Of a stretch of DNA of 64,000 nucleotides, positions 43,789 to 51,434 are shown in pieces. The translations under genes were made by a program, and so were the position numbers. This stretch comes from Verrucomicrobiales bacterium. Its GTDB lineage: Bacteria; Verrucomicrobiota; Verrucomicrobiia; Limisphaerales; J093. The notes below the pieces were generated by a model that saw only the letters and a list, made by a program, of their open reading frames with translations, was not told where the DNA came from and searched no databases. The DNA lies in NCBI GenBank assembly GCA_024233215.1, contig JACKPW010000024.1, positions 12,035 to 76,034 on the forward strand, written 5' to 3'. Position 1 is the stretch's first letter, and each line of letters opens with the position of its first letter.

Positions 43789-45348
43789 TCAGTTGGCGTT
43801 CGTGTTGACCGGCTTTTCCAGCACCAGGGGATCCGGAAAATCGGCCGCGTGTTTGCCGCCGCGCGGACCCAGGCGCTTGTTCTGGGAACCGCCCATCGGC
43901 TGGTTCACCGGGATGTCCATGCCGCCCAACTCACCCATCATCTGGTAGAGCTTGTCCTCCATTTCCCGTGCCGTCTTCCGGTATGAAGGATCATACAGCA
44001 GGTTCCGCGTCTCGCCCGGATCCGCCTGCAGGTCATACAACTCGTCCGCATCCCAAAGGCCGTAGTAGGTGATGTACTTGAAACGGTCGCCGCGCAGCGA
44101 AAAGACCGTGGGCGATTGCGGGAAGTTCTTCTCCCAGTAATAGACGTAGAGGAAGTAATCGCGCCACGGAATCTGCCGCCCCTGGGCCAGGCCGATGAAA
44201 CTTGCGCCGTCCATGTGCGCCGGCTTCTGCAATCCCATTGCCTCCATGACGGTCGGGGCGATGTCGATGTTGGCCACGACCTCGTCCACCACGGTGCCGC
44301 CCTGGAACAGGGCCGGGCATTGCATGAGCATGGGAACCCGGATGGAGGTTTCGTAGGCGACCCGTTTGTCGATCAACCCGTGCTCGCCGAACATGAAGCC
44401 GTTGTCGCCCATGTAGATCACCAGGGTGTCGTCGAGAATGCCCAAGGCCTTCAACTGGTCGAGCACGCGGCCAATGCTGTCATCCACCGCCCGGAGTGTT
44501 TCGCAGTAGCTCTTGTAGAACCGCTCGATGTTCAGCTCGCTGTGATAGGGAAAGTCAACGCCGTGCCAGGAGTTGCGTTGATCCCGGAGCCAGCGCGGCT
44601 TGAGGTGGTAATTGGCCTCGGTGTCCGCCTCGCTCGCCGGCGGGGTGAAGGGGAGATCGGACAGGGTGCCCGCATGCCGTTCCGCCGGGGTGAAGTTTGC
44701 ATGCACGGCCTTGTGCGAGAGGTAGAGGAAGAACGGCTTCTCCGCGGGCTTCTGCTGCTTGAGCCAGTCCACCGCGTAATCGGTCAACTCGTCGGTGATG
44801 TAACCCTTCTGCTTCACGCGTTTGCCGTCGACGTTCAGCGTGTAGTTCGGCCCGGGCGGCAGGTAGTTGCCCTGACCGCGAAAGCTGACCCAGTGATCGA
44901 AGCCCGGTTGCGGATCGTCCGACGCGCCGCCCATGTGCCACTTGCCCATGAACGCCGTCGCATAACCGGCCTTCTGCAGATACTGCGGGAAATAGACCGT
45001 GCCCGGTGGGATGGGGCGGTTGTTGTCGATCACCCGGTGCCGGAACGTGTAGAGGCCGGTGAGAATCGAGGCGCGACTGGGCGAACAAAGCGACGTGGTC
45101 ACGAAGGCGTTCTTCAGGTGGACGCCGTTCGCTGCCATTGAGTCCATCACCGGCGTCCTGGCGAACTGATGGCCCATGAAGCTCATTGCGTCGTAGCGAT
45201 GATCATCCGACAGGATGAACACGACACTCCGCGGTTTCGCGCCGGGAATCCGTTCCGGGATGATCTCGGCGGGCACGGGAACGACGGCGCCGAAGCCGGT
45301 GGTGCCAATCGATGCGGCGAGAAGCAGGATCGAGCAGGTGCGTAACAT
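43789..45348 (-). CDS. Exported S1-type sulfatase
   Basis: 519 residues with a signal peptide (MLRTCSILLLAASIGTTGFG). The alkaline-phosphatase-like core starts PRSVVFILSDDHRYDAMSF with metal-binding Asp residues, and the catalytic Cys88 lies in LCSPSRASILTG, where the CxPSR motif is modified to formylglycine by an FGE-type enzyme not seen in this window. The C-terminus has YMGDNGFMFGEHGLIDKRVAYE with metal ligands. It removes sulfate esters from polysaccharide, a typical trait of Verrucomicrobiota. The substrate is not fixed by the sequence; iduronate-2-sulfatase-like. Next to GH97 by only one gene, which may suggest glycan use. Confidence 0.93.
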   Translation of the reverse strand: MLRTCSILLLAASIGTTGFGAVVPVPAEIIPERIPGAKPRSVVFILSDDHRYDAMSFMGHQFARTPVMDSMAANGVHLKNAFVTTSLCSPSRASILTGLYTFRHRVIDNNRPIPPGTVYFPQYLQKAGYATAFMGKWHMGGASDDPQPGFDHWVSFRGQGNYLPPGPNYTLNVDGKRVKQKGYITDELTDYAVDWLKQQKPAEKPFFLYLSHKAVHANFTPAERHAGTLSDLPFTPPASEADTEANYHLKPRWLRDQRNSWHGVDFPYHSELNIERFYKSYCETLRAVDDSIGRVLDQLKALGILDDTLVIYMGDNGFMFGEHGLIDKRVAYETSIRVPMLMQCPALFQGGTVVDEVVANIDIAPTVMEAMGLQKPAHMDGASFIGLAQGRQIPWRDYFLYVYYWEKNFPQSPTVFSLRGDRFKYITYYGLWDADELYDLQADPGETRNLLYDPSYRKTAREMEDKLYQMMGELGGMDIPVNQPMGGSQNKRLGPRGGKHAADFPDPLVLEKPVNTNAN

Positions 45349-45438
45349 GGGAGGGAGTATGAGCCGCCTTGGGCGGGACGAGAAGCCTGGAAGGGAGTTC
45401 GATCCCGGCGCCGCGAGGTAAGGCTCAATTGGAGGAAC

Positions 45439-45660
45439 CTACCCGTTCAATGCAGCGAGAAACTCCTCCGCCGTCACTCCGGCCTGCCGGAGCACTCCGG
45501 CGAGCGTCCCCGTCTTCAACTCCTTGTGCATCGGAACCACGCAACCGGACTCTCCGCGACGCATCACAAGATGGCTACCCCGCTGGCGTGTCTCAAGAAA
45601 GCCGAGTATCCGGAGTGCCCGACAGCACTCGCGGCCGCTGATTCGCGGAAGTTTAGGCAT
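45439..45660 (-). CDS. hicA: HicA-type toxin (mRNA interferase)
   Basis: 73 residues of the HicA fold: MPKLPRISGRECCRALRILGF, then ETRQRGSHLVMRRGESGCVVPMHKELKTGTLAGVLRQAGVTAEEFLAAL. The key His in GSHLVM is the catalytic residue, and the HKELKTGTL motif closes the RNA-binding face. It overlaps the upstream antitoxin gene by 8 bases; the order is antitoxin first, the reverse of classic hicAB. It degrades mRNA when free of antitoxin. Confidence 0.85.
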   Translation of the reverse strand: MPKLPRISGRECCRALRILGFLETRQRGSHLVMRRGESGCVVPMHKELKTGTLAGVLRQAGVTAEEFLAALNG

Positions 45661-45856
45661 GGGCGATCTCGAAGCTCGTCACCAAGGAAGGCCTCCGAAC
45701 CCTGGAAGGGAACTCCTCCAGGTACAACGCCGTCGCTTCACGGAGGTTGTCGATGGCATCCTCGACGGTTTCGCCCTGCGTGGTGGTGCCCGTCTCGGGA
45801 TTGAAGGCAACGAACCCCCCTTCTTCCGCTTCAGAGATGACGGCGTTCAAGATCAT
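45653..45856 (-). CDS. hicB: HicB-type antitoxin
   Basis: 67 residues, shorter than classic HicB because no C-terminal DNA-binding domain is present. The fold core ISEAEEGGFVAFNPETGTTTQGETVEDAIDNLREATALYLEE matches the HicB RNase H-like domain. It ends RRPSLVTSFEIAHA. It neutralises HicA by blocking its active site. Loss of a DNA-binding domain suggests that the pair does not repress itself by HicB. Gap of 125 bases downstream of the next gene without features. Confidence 0.85.
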   Translation of the reverse strand: MILNAVISEAEEGGFVAFNPETGTTTQGETVEDAIDNLREATALYLEEFPSRVRRPSLVTSFEIAHA

Positions 45857-45981
45857 GGGACGACCATATCCGCGGGACGCAAATCAGCAAGTCCGTAACC
45901 GCCAAAGGGGTTACGAAACGTGAGCCGTGTCCATGCATTTCAGACAGTCCTGACCATACTCACCCACTCATCCGTTTCGTC

Positions 45982-46660
45982 TCACTCCGTGAGCTGCTGC
46001 GTGGCCACCGCCAGGATTTCGCCTTTCAACCGGTCGGTCAGGTCGCTTTCCAACCTCGTGAATCCGGCGCGGTCCGGCTCGAACATCAGGGTGTCCGTTG
46101 CCAGGTAGCCCGCCTGGGCGTGGACCAGATACGGCCGGGCCACTCCAGCAAGCACCGCGATCACCAGGGCCAGCACCGGGAGCAGTGTCTGGAACGTCGT
46201 GCCAAAGAACCTCCCGTTTGCCGTCTGGCCACCCACGCCCTGCGCCACGGTCAGCAGGATACCCACGAACAAGGAGACCCCCATGAATGCCAGGGCTCCC
46301 CAGGCAATGCCCCGAACCGTCTCACTCCCCGGCGCCGGACAGAACCAGATCAACCCCTGCGTGAAGGCGGTGTATTCCAGCACACGACTGGGACGATACT
46401 CTGCCTCCTCCGGCCAGACCCCGACGGCAGGCAGCGACATCGCCACCAGAAGACCGGCGCGATCACGCAGGATAGTTGCCTCGGCGGTGTGCCGTTCCCT
46501 TCCCGCAAAGTGCTGCCATTCGGTCGTGACCAAGCCAAGCCCAGGTGGCGGCAATGGCCACGAGCAGTGAAAGGGCAGTGACCAACCAACCGGGCGTGGT
46601 CCGGCAAGGCGTGCGTTCGCTTTGTCCGTCCGCGTCAGGAGTCGCTGTCTTGTCGTTCAT
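45982..46660 (-). pseudogene. Membrane protein gene interrupted by a frameshift
   Basis: The first part (start ATG 46660, MNDKTATPDADGQ) encodes a hydrophobic segment ending WLVTALSLLVAIAATWAWLG. The same reading then shifts: the downstream frame continues LVTTEWQHFAGRERHTAEATILRDRAG and goes to two more hydrophobic segments and a stop at 45982. The join lies between about 46525 and 46545, within TGGGCTTGGCTTGG-type sequence. Together they would form a protein of about 225 residues with three membrane spans. No known family. It may be a real mutation or a sequencing error. Confidence 0.55.
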
Positions 46661-46723
46661 CGCGCACCTCAGGGTCGCTTCGTTCCGGAGTGGTTTTGCC
46701 ATCGCTTCTGACCATCAGCGTCC

Positions 46724-47158
46724 TCAGGGGCCAGCCGCGGCATCAGGTTGGATCTCAAGCGTCAGTGCGTAGTCCGAATAGCCGACGGCCCGCCAGAAGG
46801 CGATGGCGTTCTTGTTGGTGACCAGAACATCCACGGTCAGCCGCTTTGTCGAGGGCCAGAAGTGCCAACGCAGCGTCTGCACGGCCCAACGGCCGATCCC
46901 TTGGCCGCGTCGGTGCCGGACAACGAACAGGTGTCGCAAGTGGACTTCCGTGGACTGCTCTCGAAACAGCGCGTAAGCCATGACCTCGGCCGCGGCCTCA
47001 AAGATCACTGCTCGATAATCCCCGGACAGCCAGTCTCGCATTCGCACCTCCAGCTCCGGGACGGTCATCCGGTTGCGATGACCCTCATCCTGAACCAGTT
47101 GGTGGTTCAGTCGCGCCAGGCAGGGACAGTCCTCCTGGGTTGCCAGGCGGTAGGTCAT
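46724..47158 (-). CDS. GNAT-family N-acetyltransferase
   Basis: 144 residues. The N-terminal MTYRLATQEDCPCLARLNHQLVQDEG is the usual start of GNATs. Motif A is VEVHLRHLFVVRHRRGQGIGRWAV, with the acetyl-CoA pyrophosphate loop RGQGIGR, and motif B is the VTNKNAIAFWRAVGY. It transfers an acetyl group from acetyl-CoA to an unknown amine. It is joined to the upstream gene by ATGA overlap, so an operon of two genes is likely. Confidence 0.88.
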   Translation of the reverse strand: MTYRLATQEDCPCLARLNHQLVQDEGHRNRMTVPELEVRMRDWLSGDYRAVIFEAAAEVMAYALFREQSTEVHLRHLFVVRHRRGQGIGRWAVQTLRWHFWPSTKRLTVDVLVTNKNAIAFWRAVGYSDYALTLEIQPDAAAGP

Positions 47159-47466
47159 AGGCCGTGCAAGTCCTCGCTTCCATCGATCCCCGCATTGAGA
47201 TCAACCGTCTTCCCTTCCATAATCGGCGCCAGTTCGGAGTGGCCACCCGCAGCGTCCTGCTCCAGAACGAGACCGACCGAGCCGCTTTGGATCCTGGGTC
47301 CTTGACTGGCTTCGACACTCCCGATGACGAACCGCCCGCTCAACCCAGGCAACCCGAACTGCATTCCGGAAGCGACAGCGCGTTCGACGACCATTCCCTG
47401 CAGTACGATTCCTCTGCCCTCAATGGAGAACACAGCATCCACACGGAACTTCGCCCGAATGTGCAT
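47155..47466 (-). CDS. Small protein resembling a stand-alone EF-Tu domain 2 beta-barrel
   Basis: 103 residues. The pattern VDAVFSIEGRGIVLQGMVVERAVASGMQF, a strand near GRFVIGSVEASQG and a final GSVGLVLEQD resembles EF-Tu/translational GTPase domain II (FTIPGRGTVVTG...; VGLVL). No GTPase domain is attached. Small proteins with this barrel alone are known but their function is not. Its stop overlaps the GNAT start as ATGA, so the two are coupled. The match is by eye and moderate. Confidence 0.5.
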   Translation of the reverse strand: MHIRAKFRVDAVFSIEGRGIVLQGMVVERAVASGMQFGLPGLSGRFVIGSVEASQGPRIQSGSVGLVLEQDAAGGHSELAPIMEGKTVDLNAGIDGSEDLHGL

Positions 47467-47570
47467 GCCTCAAGCCAAACATGCAGGCCACGAATCTGGC
47501 AACAGCACAGATCGCGCGTGTCGCGAAACATGAATGGCGACGCGGACCCTGCGCGTCTACCCTCTCCGTC

Positions 47571-48638
47571 ATGATTCAACGAGTCCTGCTGCTCCCCGCG
47601 TCGTTGTCACTCCTGTTTGCCGGTGCGCACGCCGCCGATCTTTCCTCCACCTTCCCCGGCAAGGAATGGTCCCGTCGCACACCTGCCGCGGCCGGTTTGC
47701 GGGAGTCCGGTCTCAAGGCGCTTGCCGAGTACGGCGGGGGTTCAGGTTGCGTCGTACGCGCCGGTTGCCTCGTGTTTGAATGGGGCGACATCTCCCGGCC
47801 GCGCGACATTGCCTCCGCGGTCAAGCCGTTCTACACCCACTTCCTGCTGAAGGCGGTCGAGGACGGGAAGGTGGCGGGCTTCGACGAGCCGTTGCTGCGC
47901 TGGGAACCGCGCCTGAAGGACCTGAATCCCGATCTCGGATTCAAGGATCGCGGCATCACCTGGCGACACGTCTGCAACCAGATCTCCTGCTACGGTTCCA
48001 TCGAACGGCCGGGAACGGCGTTCGACTACAACGACCGCAACATGGCGCTCTTCTTCGACACCCTCATGCTGAAGGTCTACGGCACGACCTGGGAGAAGGT
48101 GGACGAGGAGGTGTTGCATCCGCTCCTGACCGACGTTCTCCAATGCCAGGACAACCCGACCTTCATGGCGTTCGGCACGGGGAACCGGCCGGGGCGTGTG
48201 GCCATTTCCCCGCGCGACTTTGCGCGGTTCGGCTTGCTGTATCTGCACGAGGGAAACTGGAACGGGAAGCAATTGCTGAATCCGGAGCTGGTGCGCCTGG
48301 CGGTTTCGACGCCACTGCCGTTGAGCATCCCGCGCACGTCGGGGAAGGAGGCGGCAATGATCCCGGATCAACGTTCCATCGGCGGCGGCGGCAACCAGTG
48401 CGATCACGAGGGCAGCTACAGTTACACCTGGTGGATCAACGGCGTTTGTCGCGACGGCACCCGCAACTGGCCGGACGTGCCCGCGGATGCCTTCGGCTGC
48501 TTCGGTCACGGCGACATCCGCGCCGTGGTGGTGATCCCGTCACTCGACCTCATTGTGAGCTGGAACGACACGAAGATCGAGGGACACGAAAGGGTGAATG
48601 AGGCGTTGAAGCGGGTGATTAAGGGGGCGAAACCGTGA
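47571..48638 (+). CDS. Exported serine hydrolase of the beta-lactamase/penicillin-binding superfamily
   Basis: 355 residues with a signal peptide (RVLLLPASLSLLFAGAHA). The Ser-x-x-Lys motif is SAVK in DIASAVKPFYT. A Tyr-x-Asn-like YNDRN follows in FDYNDRNMALFF, and the third element reads HGDIRAVV at the C-terminus in place of KTG. Such enzymes hydrolyse esters or peptides. No beta-lactam resistance role is shown. The chosen start is the ATG at 47571; the longer frame from 47481 has no signal character. Confidence 0.85.
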   Translation: MIQRVLLLPASLSLLFAGAHAADLSSTFPGKEWSRRTPAAAGLRESGLKALAEYGGGSGCVVRAGCLVFEWGDISRPRDIASAVKPFYTHFLLKAVEDGKVAGFDEPLLRWEPRLKDLNPDLGFKDRGITWRHVCNQISCYGSIERPGTAFDYNDRNMALFFDTLMLKVYGTTWEKVDEEVLHPLLTDVLQCQDNPTFMAFGTGNRPGRVAISPRDFARFGLLYLHEGNWNGKQLLNPELVRLAVSTPLPLSIPRTSGKEAAMIPDQRSIGGGGNQCDHEGSYSYTWWINGVCRDGTRNWPDVPADAFGCFGHGDIRAVVVIPSLDLIVSWNDTKIEGHERVNEALKRVIKGAKP

Positions 48639-48992
48639 CATGGATCATGGTCTTCGGCGTGACCTGAAAGCGATTCCGGAAGGTAGGGAGTGACCGCTTC
48701 TGTCAAAAGGAGGGTGGATCAAACGCACAAGGTATTGGCCTGGCCTAATGATGAGCAGAGCGGATCTCGGCTTAGTGCAATCAGTAACGAGCGGTTCCGC
48801 GCCCTGAAGGGGTGCAGGACTGTTTCCTCCCGGGTTGTCCTACTGCGATCCCTCCAGGATCGACGTATCTCGTACGGCTACCGGGGGTCTCCGCCTGGCT
48901 GCGACCCCCGGCTAGTATCTGGCAGCCCGTTGGGCTGCGGTTGATGCTCCTCTGTTTATGGAACAGCCTCGTTGAGGCTGGGGGGCGCCTCG
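48639..48992. repeat. Repeat-rich gap (family F copy 2)
   Basis: 354 bases without a gene. A typical hairpin CCGGGGGTC...GACCCCCGG lies at 48881-48910, flanked by CCCTCCAGG, CCTCCCGGGTTG and GGGCTGCGG blocks. The same modules occur at 43417-43740 and 61193-61385. Ends at the radical SAM gene stop. Confidence 0.6.
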
Positions 48993-50129
48993 CTACACCC
49001 CGCCGATGTACTGCCGGTCCTCCCACACGGCCTTCAGCGAGGTCAGGTTGCGGCGGTCGAAGAGGGATTTGCCGGCGGCGATCAGGCGGCCCTTTTTCAG
49101 GCTCTGCCAGGCGTCGTGCAGGCTGACGGCGTTGAACTGGAGCACGCTGGGATCGCGGTAGCAGTCGATCGTGCACCGCTGGCAGCCGTCGCGGATCAGC
49201 TTCGACGCGTCGAACTCGTGGATCTTGCACATCGGCTTCTCCCAGTAGTGGCACCGGTACAGATCCAGCTTCCAGTCGAGGTAGAAATACTTGAAGCCGG
49301 CCAGACAACCGAAGCGCTGTTTCTCCCCCCGCACGTGGCGCTGCATTTCGGTGAGCGACTCGCGCGGGTTCACCACCGGGAAACCGCTGCGTTGCTTCAT
49401 CTCCTTGATTCTCTCGAAGACCTCCACGAGCTCGTCCCGGCTGTAGTTGACGAGCCCGCTGTCGCTGAAGCTGAGATAGGTCGACCCCAGCGCGGTGAGC
49501 GGATAACTGAACGTGCAGGTCGTGAAGCCGAGGTTCTTCAGGAAGTCCGGCAGCTTGTCGTAATCGTCGATCAATCGGCTGGCCGTGATGCTGGCGGTGG
49601 TCTGGATGCCGGTTTGCGCGAAGAACTCGTTGGCCCGTTTGATCTTGCGACAGACATCCGGCAAACCGCGATTCTGCTCATGCTTCGCGACGTCATGGGC
49701 GTCGATTGACATGATCACGCTGCTGAGGCCGGAGTCCGCCAGCGACCGCAGGTTGGCCTCATTCCACAACCCGCCGTTCGTGCAGATCATCGGGCTGATG
49801 CCCCTTTCCGCCGCGTACCGGATCATCGCCGGCAGATCCTTGTGCACCATCGGTTCGCCCCCGACGAAGAGGAGGTAGCCGATGTGGTTGCGCACGCAGA
49901 TGTCGATGACCTCCCGGGCTTCCTCGAGCGTCACGCTCTGGCGCGCCTTCGGGTCGAACTTCGACCGGGCGAAGCCGCAGAAGTCGCAGTCCGCGTTGCA
50001 AATGTTCGTGATGGCGAACTGGAGGTAGCCCGGCCCGGCGTGATCAAGCACCTCGCGGAAAAGCTGAAAGGCGCCCTTCTTGGGGCGGGCGACCCGCGAT
50101 GCGGCGGTGGTGGTAGCGTTCTGGCTCAT
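48993..50129 (-). CDS. Radical SAM enzyme
   Basis: 378 residues. The [4Fe-4S] cluster motif is CNADCDFC (Cys44, Cys48, Cys51), preceded by LQFAITNI and followed by SAM-binding GGEP (LLFVGGEPMVHKDLP). The core barrel reads to about 250. A C-terminal Cys-rich region (CHYWEKPMCKIHEF, CQRCTIDCY) may hold auxiliary clusters as in SPASM-type enzymes, so peptide or small molecule modification is possible. The exact reaction is unknown. Downstream lie a YkgJ-like gene and a rhodanese. Confidence 0.85.
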   Translation of the reverse strand: MSQNATTTAASRVARPKKGAFQLFREVLDHAGPGYLQFAITNICNADCDFCGFARSKFDPKARQSVTLEEAREVIDICVRNHIGYLLFVGGEPMVHKDLPAMIRYAAERGISPMICTNGGLWNEANLRSLADSGLSSVIMSIDAHDVAKHEQNRGLPDVCRKIKRANEFFAQTGIQTTASITASRLIDDYDKLPDFLKNLGFTTCTFSYPLTALGSTYLSFSDSGLVNYSRDELVEVFERIKEMKQRSGFPVVNPRESLTEMQRHVRGEKQRFGCLAGFKYFYLDWKLDLYRCHYWEKPMCKIHEFDASKLIRDGCQRCTIDCYRDPSVLQFNAVSLHDAWQSLKKGRLIAAGKSLFDRRNLTSLKAVWEDRQYIGGV

Positions 50130-50259
50130 GCCGTGGCGGGAAGTGTTCTAGCTGGCGCCGTCCGAAGCAACCTTCTCCTGCGCCTTCCGGCACGGAGCTG
50201 AAATGAACTCGGGAGTCGGAGCGGCAACGACCCGTCTCGGAAAAACGGCAGGTTCGACA

Positions 50260-50697
50260 TCACGTTTCGGGGACCGACCGTCCCCGCTCCGGCTTCCGGC
50301 GGTCCTGGGTGCCGCCTTGAGGAGGAATCGAGCGCCGACCGGTGGCCCGCCGGAGAAGACGGGCGTAATCCGTTTTGCTGACCTCCCGCGGCACTGCCCG
50401 GCAGCTCTGCTCGAATCCCGGGAACCGCCAGAGATTGGGAAAATCGCGGCATTGCTGTGGCTTGACCGGTTGCACGGCACAATCGTCTCCCTCCAGCAGG
50501 ACGCATTCGAAGTTCGGCCGTTCCATCAGCGCCAAGCCGCGGCGATTCTCCCGGACCCGGGTGTGTCGCTGGATGAACTCGTCCTCCGTCAACCCCAGAT
50601 ATCCCGCCATCCGCCGGATTTCCGCGGCGGTGACCCGGACCTCGCCGGGCCAGCGACAACAGGCCGTACACCGCTGGCAATCGTAGAAAACCGGCAT
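50260..50697 (-). CDS. YkgJ-family cysteine cluster protein
   Basis: 145 residues. The family Cys set is seen: FYDCQRCTACCRWPG near the N-terminus, then FECVLLEGDDCAVQPVKPQQCRDFP, which bind an Fe-S or zinc cluster in related proteins. The role is unknown. The last ten residues (PERGRSVPET) come from a dispersed repeat (50279-50299), so the natural end of the coding region may have been replaced by repeat sequence. A 14-base gap separates it from the rhodanese gene. Confidence 0.8.
   Translation of the reverse strand: MPVFYDCQRCTACCRWPGEVRVTAAEIRRMAGYLGLTEDEFIQRHTRVRENRRGLALMERPNFECVLLEGDDCAVQPVKPQQCRDFPNLWRFPGFEQSCRAVPREVSKTDYARLLRRATGRRSIPPQGGTQDRRKPERGRSVPET
50279..50299 (+). repeat. Dispersed repeat family D, copy 2
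   Basis: CGTCCCCGCTCCGGCTTCCGG, one mismatch to 34221-34241. It falls inside the 3' end of the YkgJ-like gene. Confidence 0.55.
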
Positions 50698-50710
50698 GGG
50701 ATCGCACCAA

Positions 50711-51139
50711 CTACTTCACCACGGGCTCGCCGTCCTTCTCCCACGCCTTCATGCCTCCGTCCAGGTGCACCACCTTCTTGAAGCCCAGTTCCTCGAAGGC
50801 GGTCAACGCCGAGGTGCTGCGCCCCCCGACGGCACAATGGACCAGGTAGGTCTTGTTGGGATCCAATTCCGCCAGCTTCTGCCGAAAATCGGAAGCATTG
50901 TAATCGATGTTCACCCCGTCCTTCAAATGACCGGCAGCGAACTCCCGCGGGGTGCGAACGTCCAGGACCACCACGGCGTGGTTGGTTTCCAGCAGCTTCG
51001 CCGCACCGGCCGGATCGACATGGACGATCTCGGTCACATTTGTGCCGGCTGCGGAGGGTTCGGCAGCGGCATGCCGGGGGCCACAACCGGTCAGCGCCAG
51101 AATTCCCAGGGCAGCAAACACACTAATGAAAAACTTCAT
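50711..51139 (-). CDS. Rhodanese-domain lipoprotein
   Basis: 142 residues. The start ATG at 51139 begins MKFFISVFAALGILALTGCG, a lipoprotein signal with Cys at the lipobox; an upstream in-frame extension to 51190 is not needed. The rhodanese domain contains VVVLDVRTPREFAAGHLKDG and the active-site loop VHCAVGGRSTSA with the catalytic Cys. It transfers sulfur or binds phosphate-like groups in the envelope. It is adjacent to the YkgJ-like gene (14 bases), so co-expression is likely. Confidence 0.9.
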   Translation of the reverse strand: MKFFISVFAALGILALTGCGPRHAAAEPSAAGTNVTEIVHVDPAGAAKLLETNHAVVVLDVRTPREFAAGHLKDGVNIDYNASDFRQKLAELDPNKTYLVHCAVGGRSTSALTAFEELGFKKVVHLDGGMKAWEKDGEPVVK

Positions 51140-51190
51140 GGGGGCTATTGTGCCATCGGACCCGGCATTTGCAATGCGCGCATTCCTCAA

Positions 51191-51434
51191 GCCAACGCAT
51201 GAGGGCCTCCCCGGCCTGGCATCTGCGGCTGCCGGTCACTCGCAGGTTGTGGCTCATCCGCAACCATTCAACTCACTAGAGAAGGAAGCGAAGGGAACTA
51301 AAAGGGCCCCAAGGGAGATGATACTCGGACGTTCCGCCATTCCCCTGAATGTTGACCGGCTCTTGACCGCGCGTTGAGCGCCTTTACCCCCGTCCCGCCT
51401 TCGTTTCCTGCTGTGAGCTCGGAATCGACTCGGC
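51191..51434. other. Gap between rhodanese and GreA-domain gene
   Basis: 244 bases. I see no gene. It should hold the promoter of the rhodanese gene and end near the 3' end of the GreA-domain gene. Confidence 0.4.

Noticed and set aside
43428..43808. 126-codon ORF in the repeat-rich gap
   Set aside because: Made of repeat modules; no start signal and no protein-like composition.
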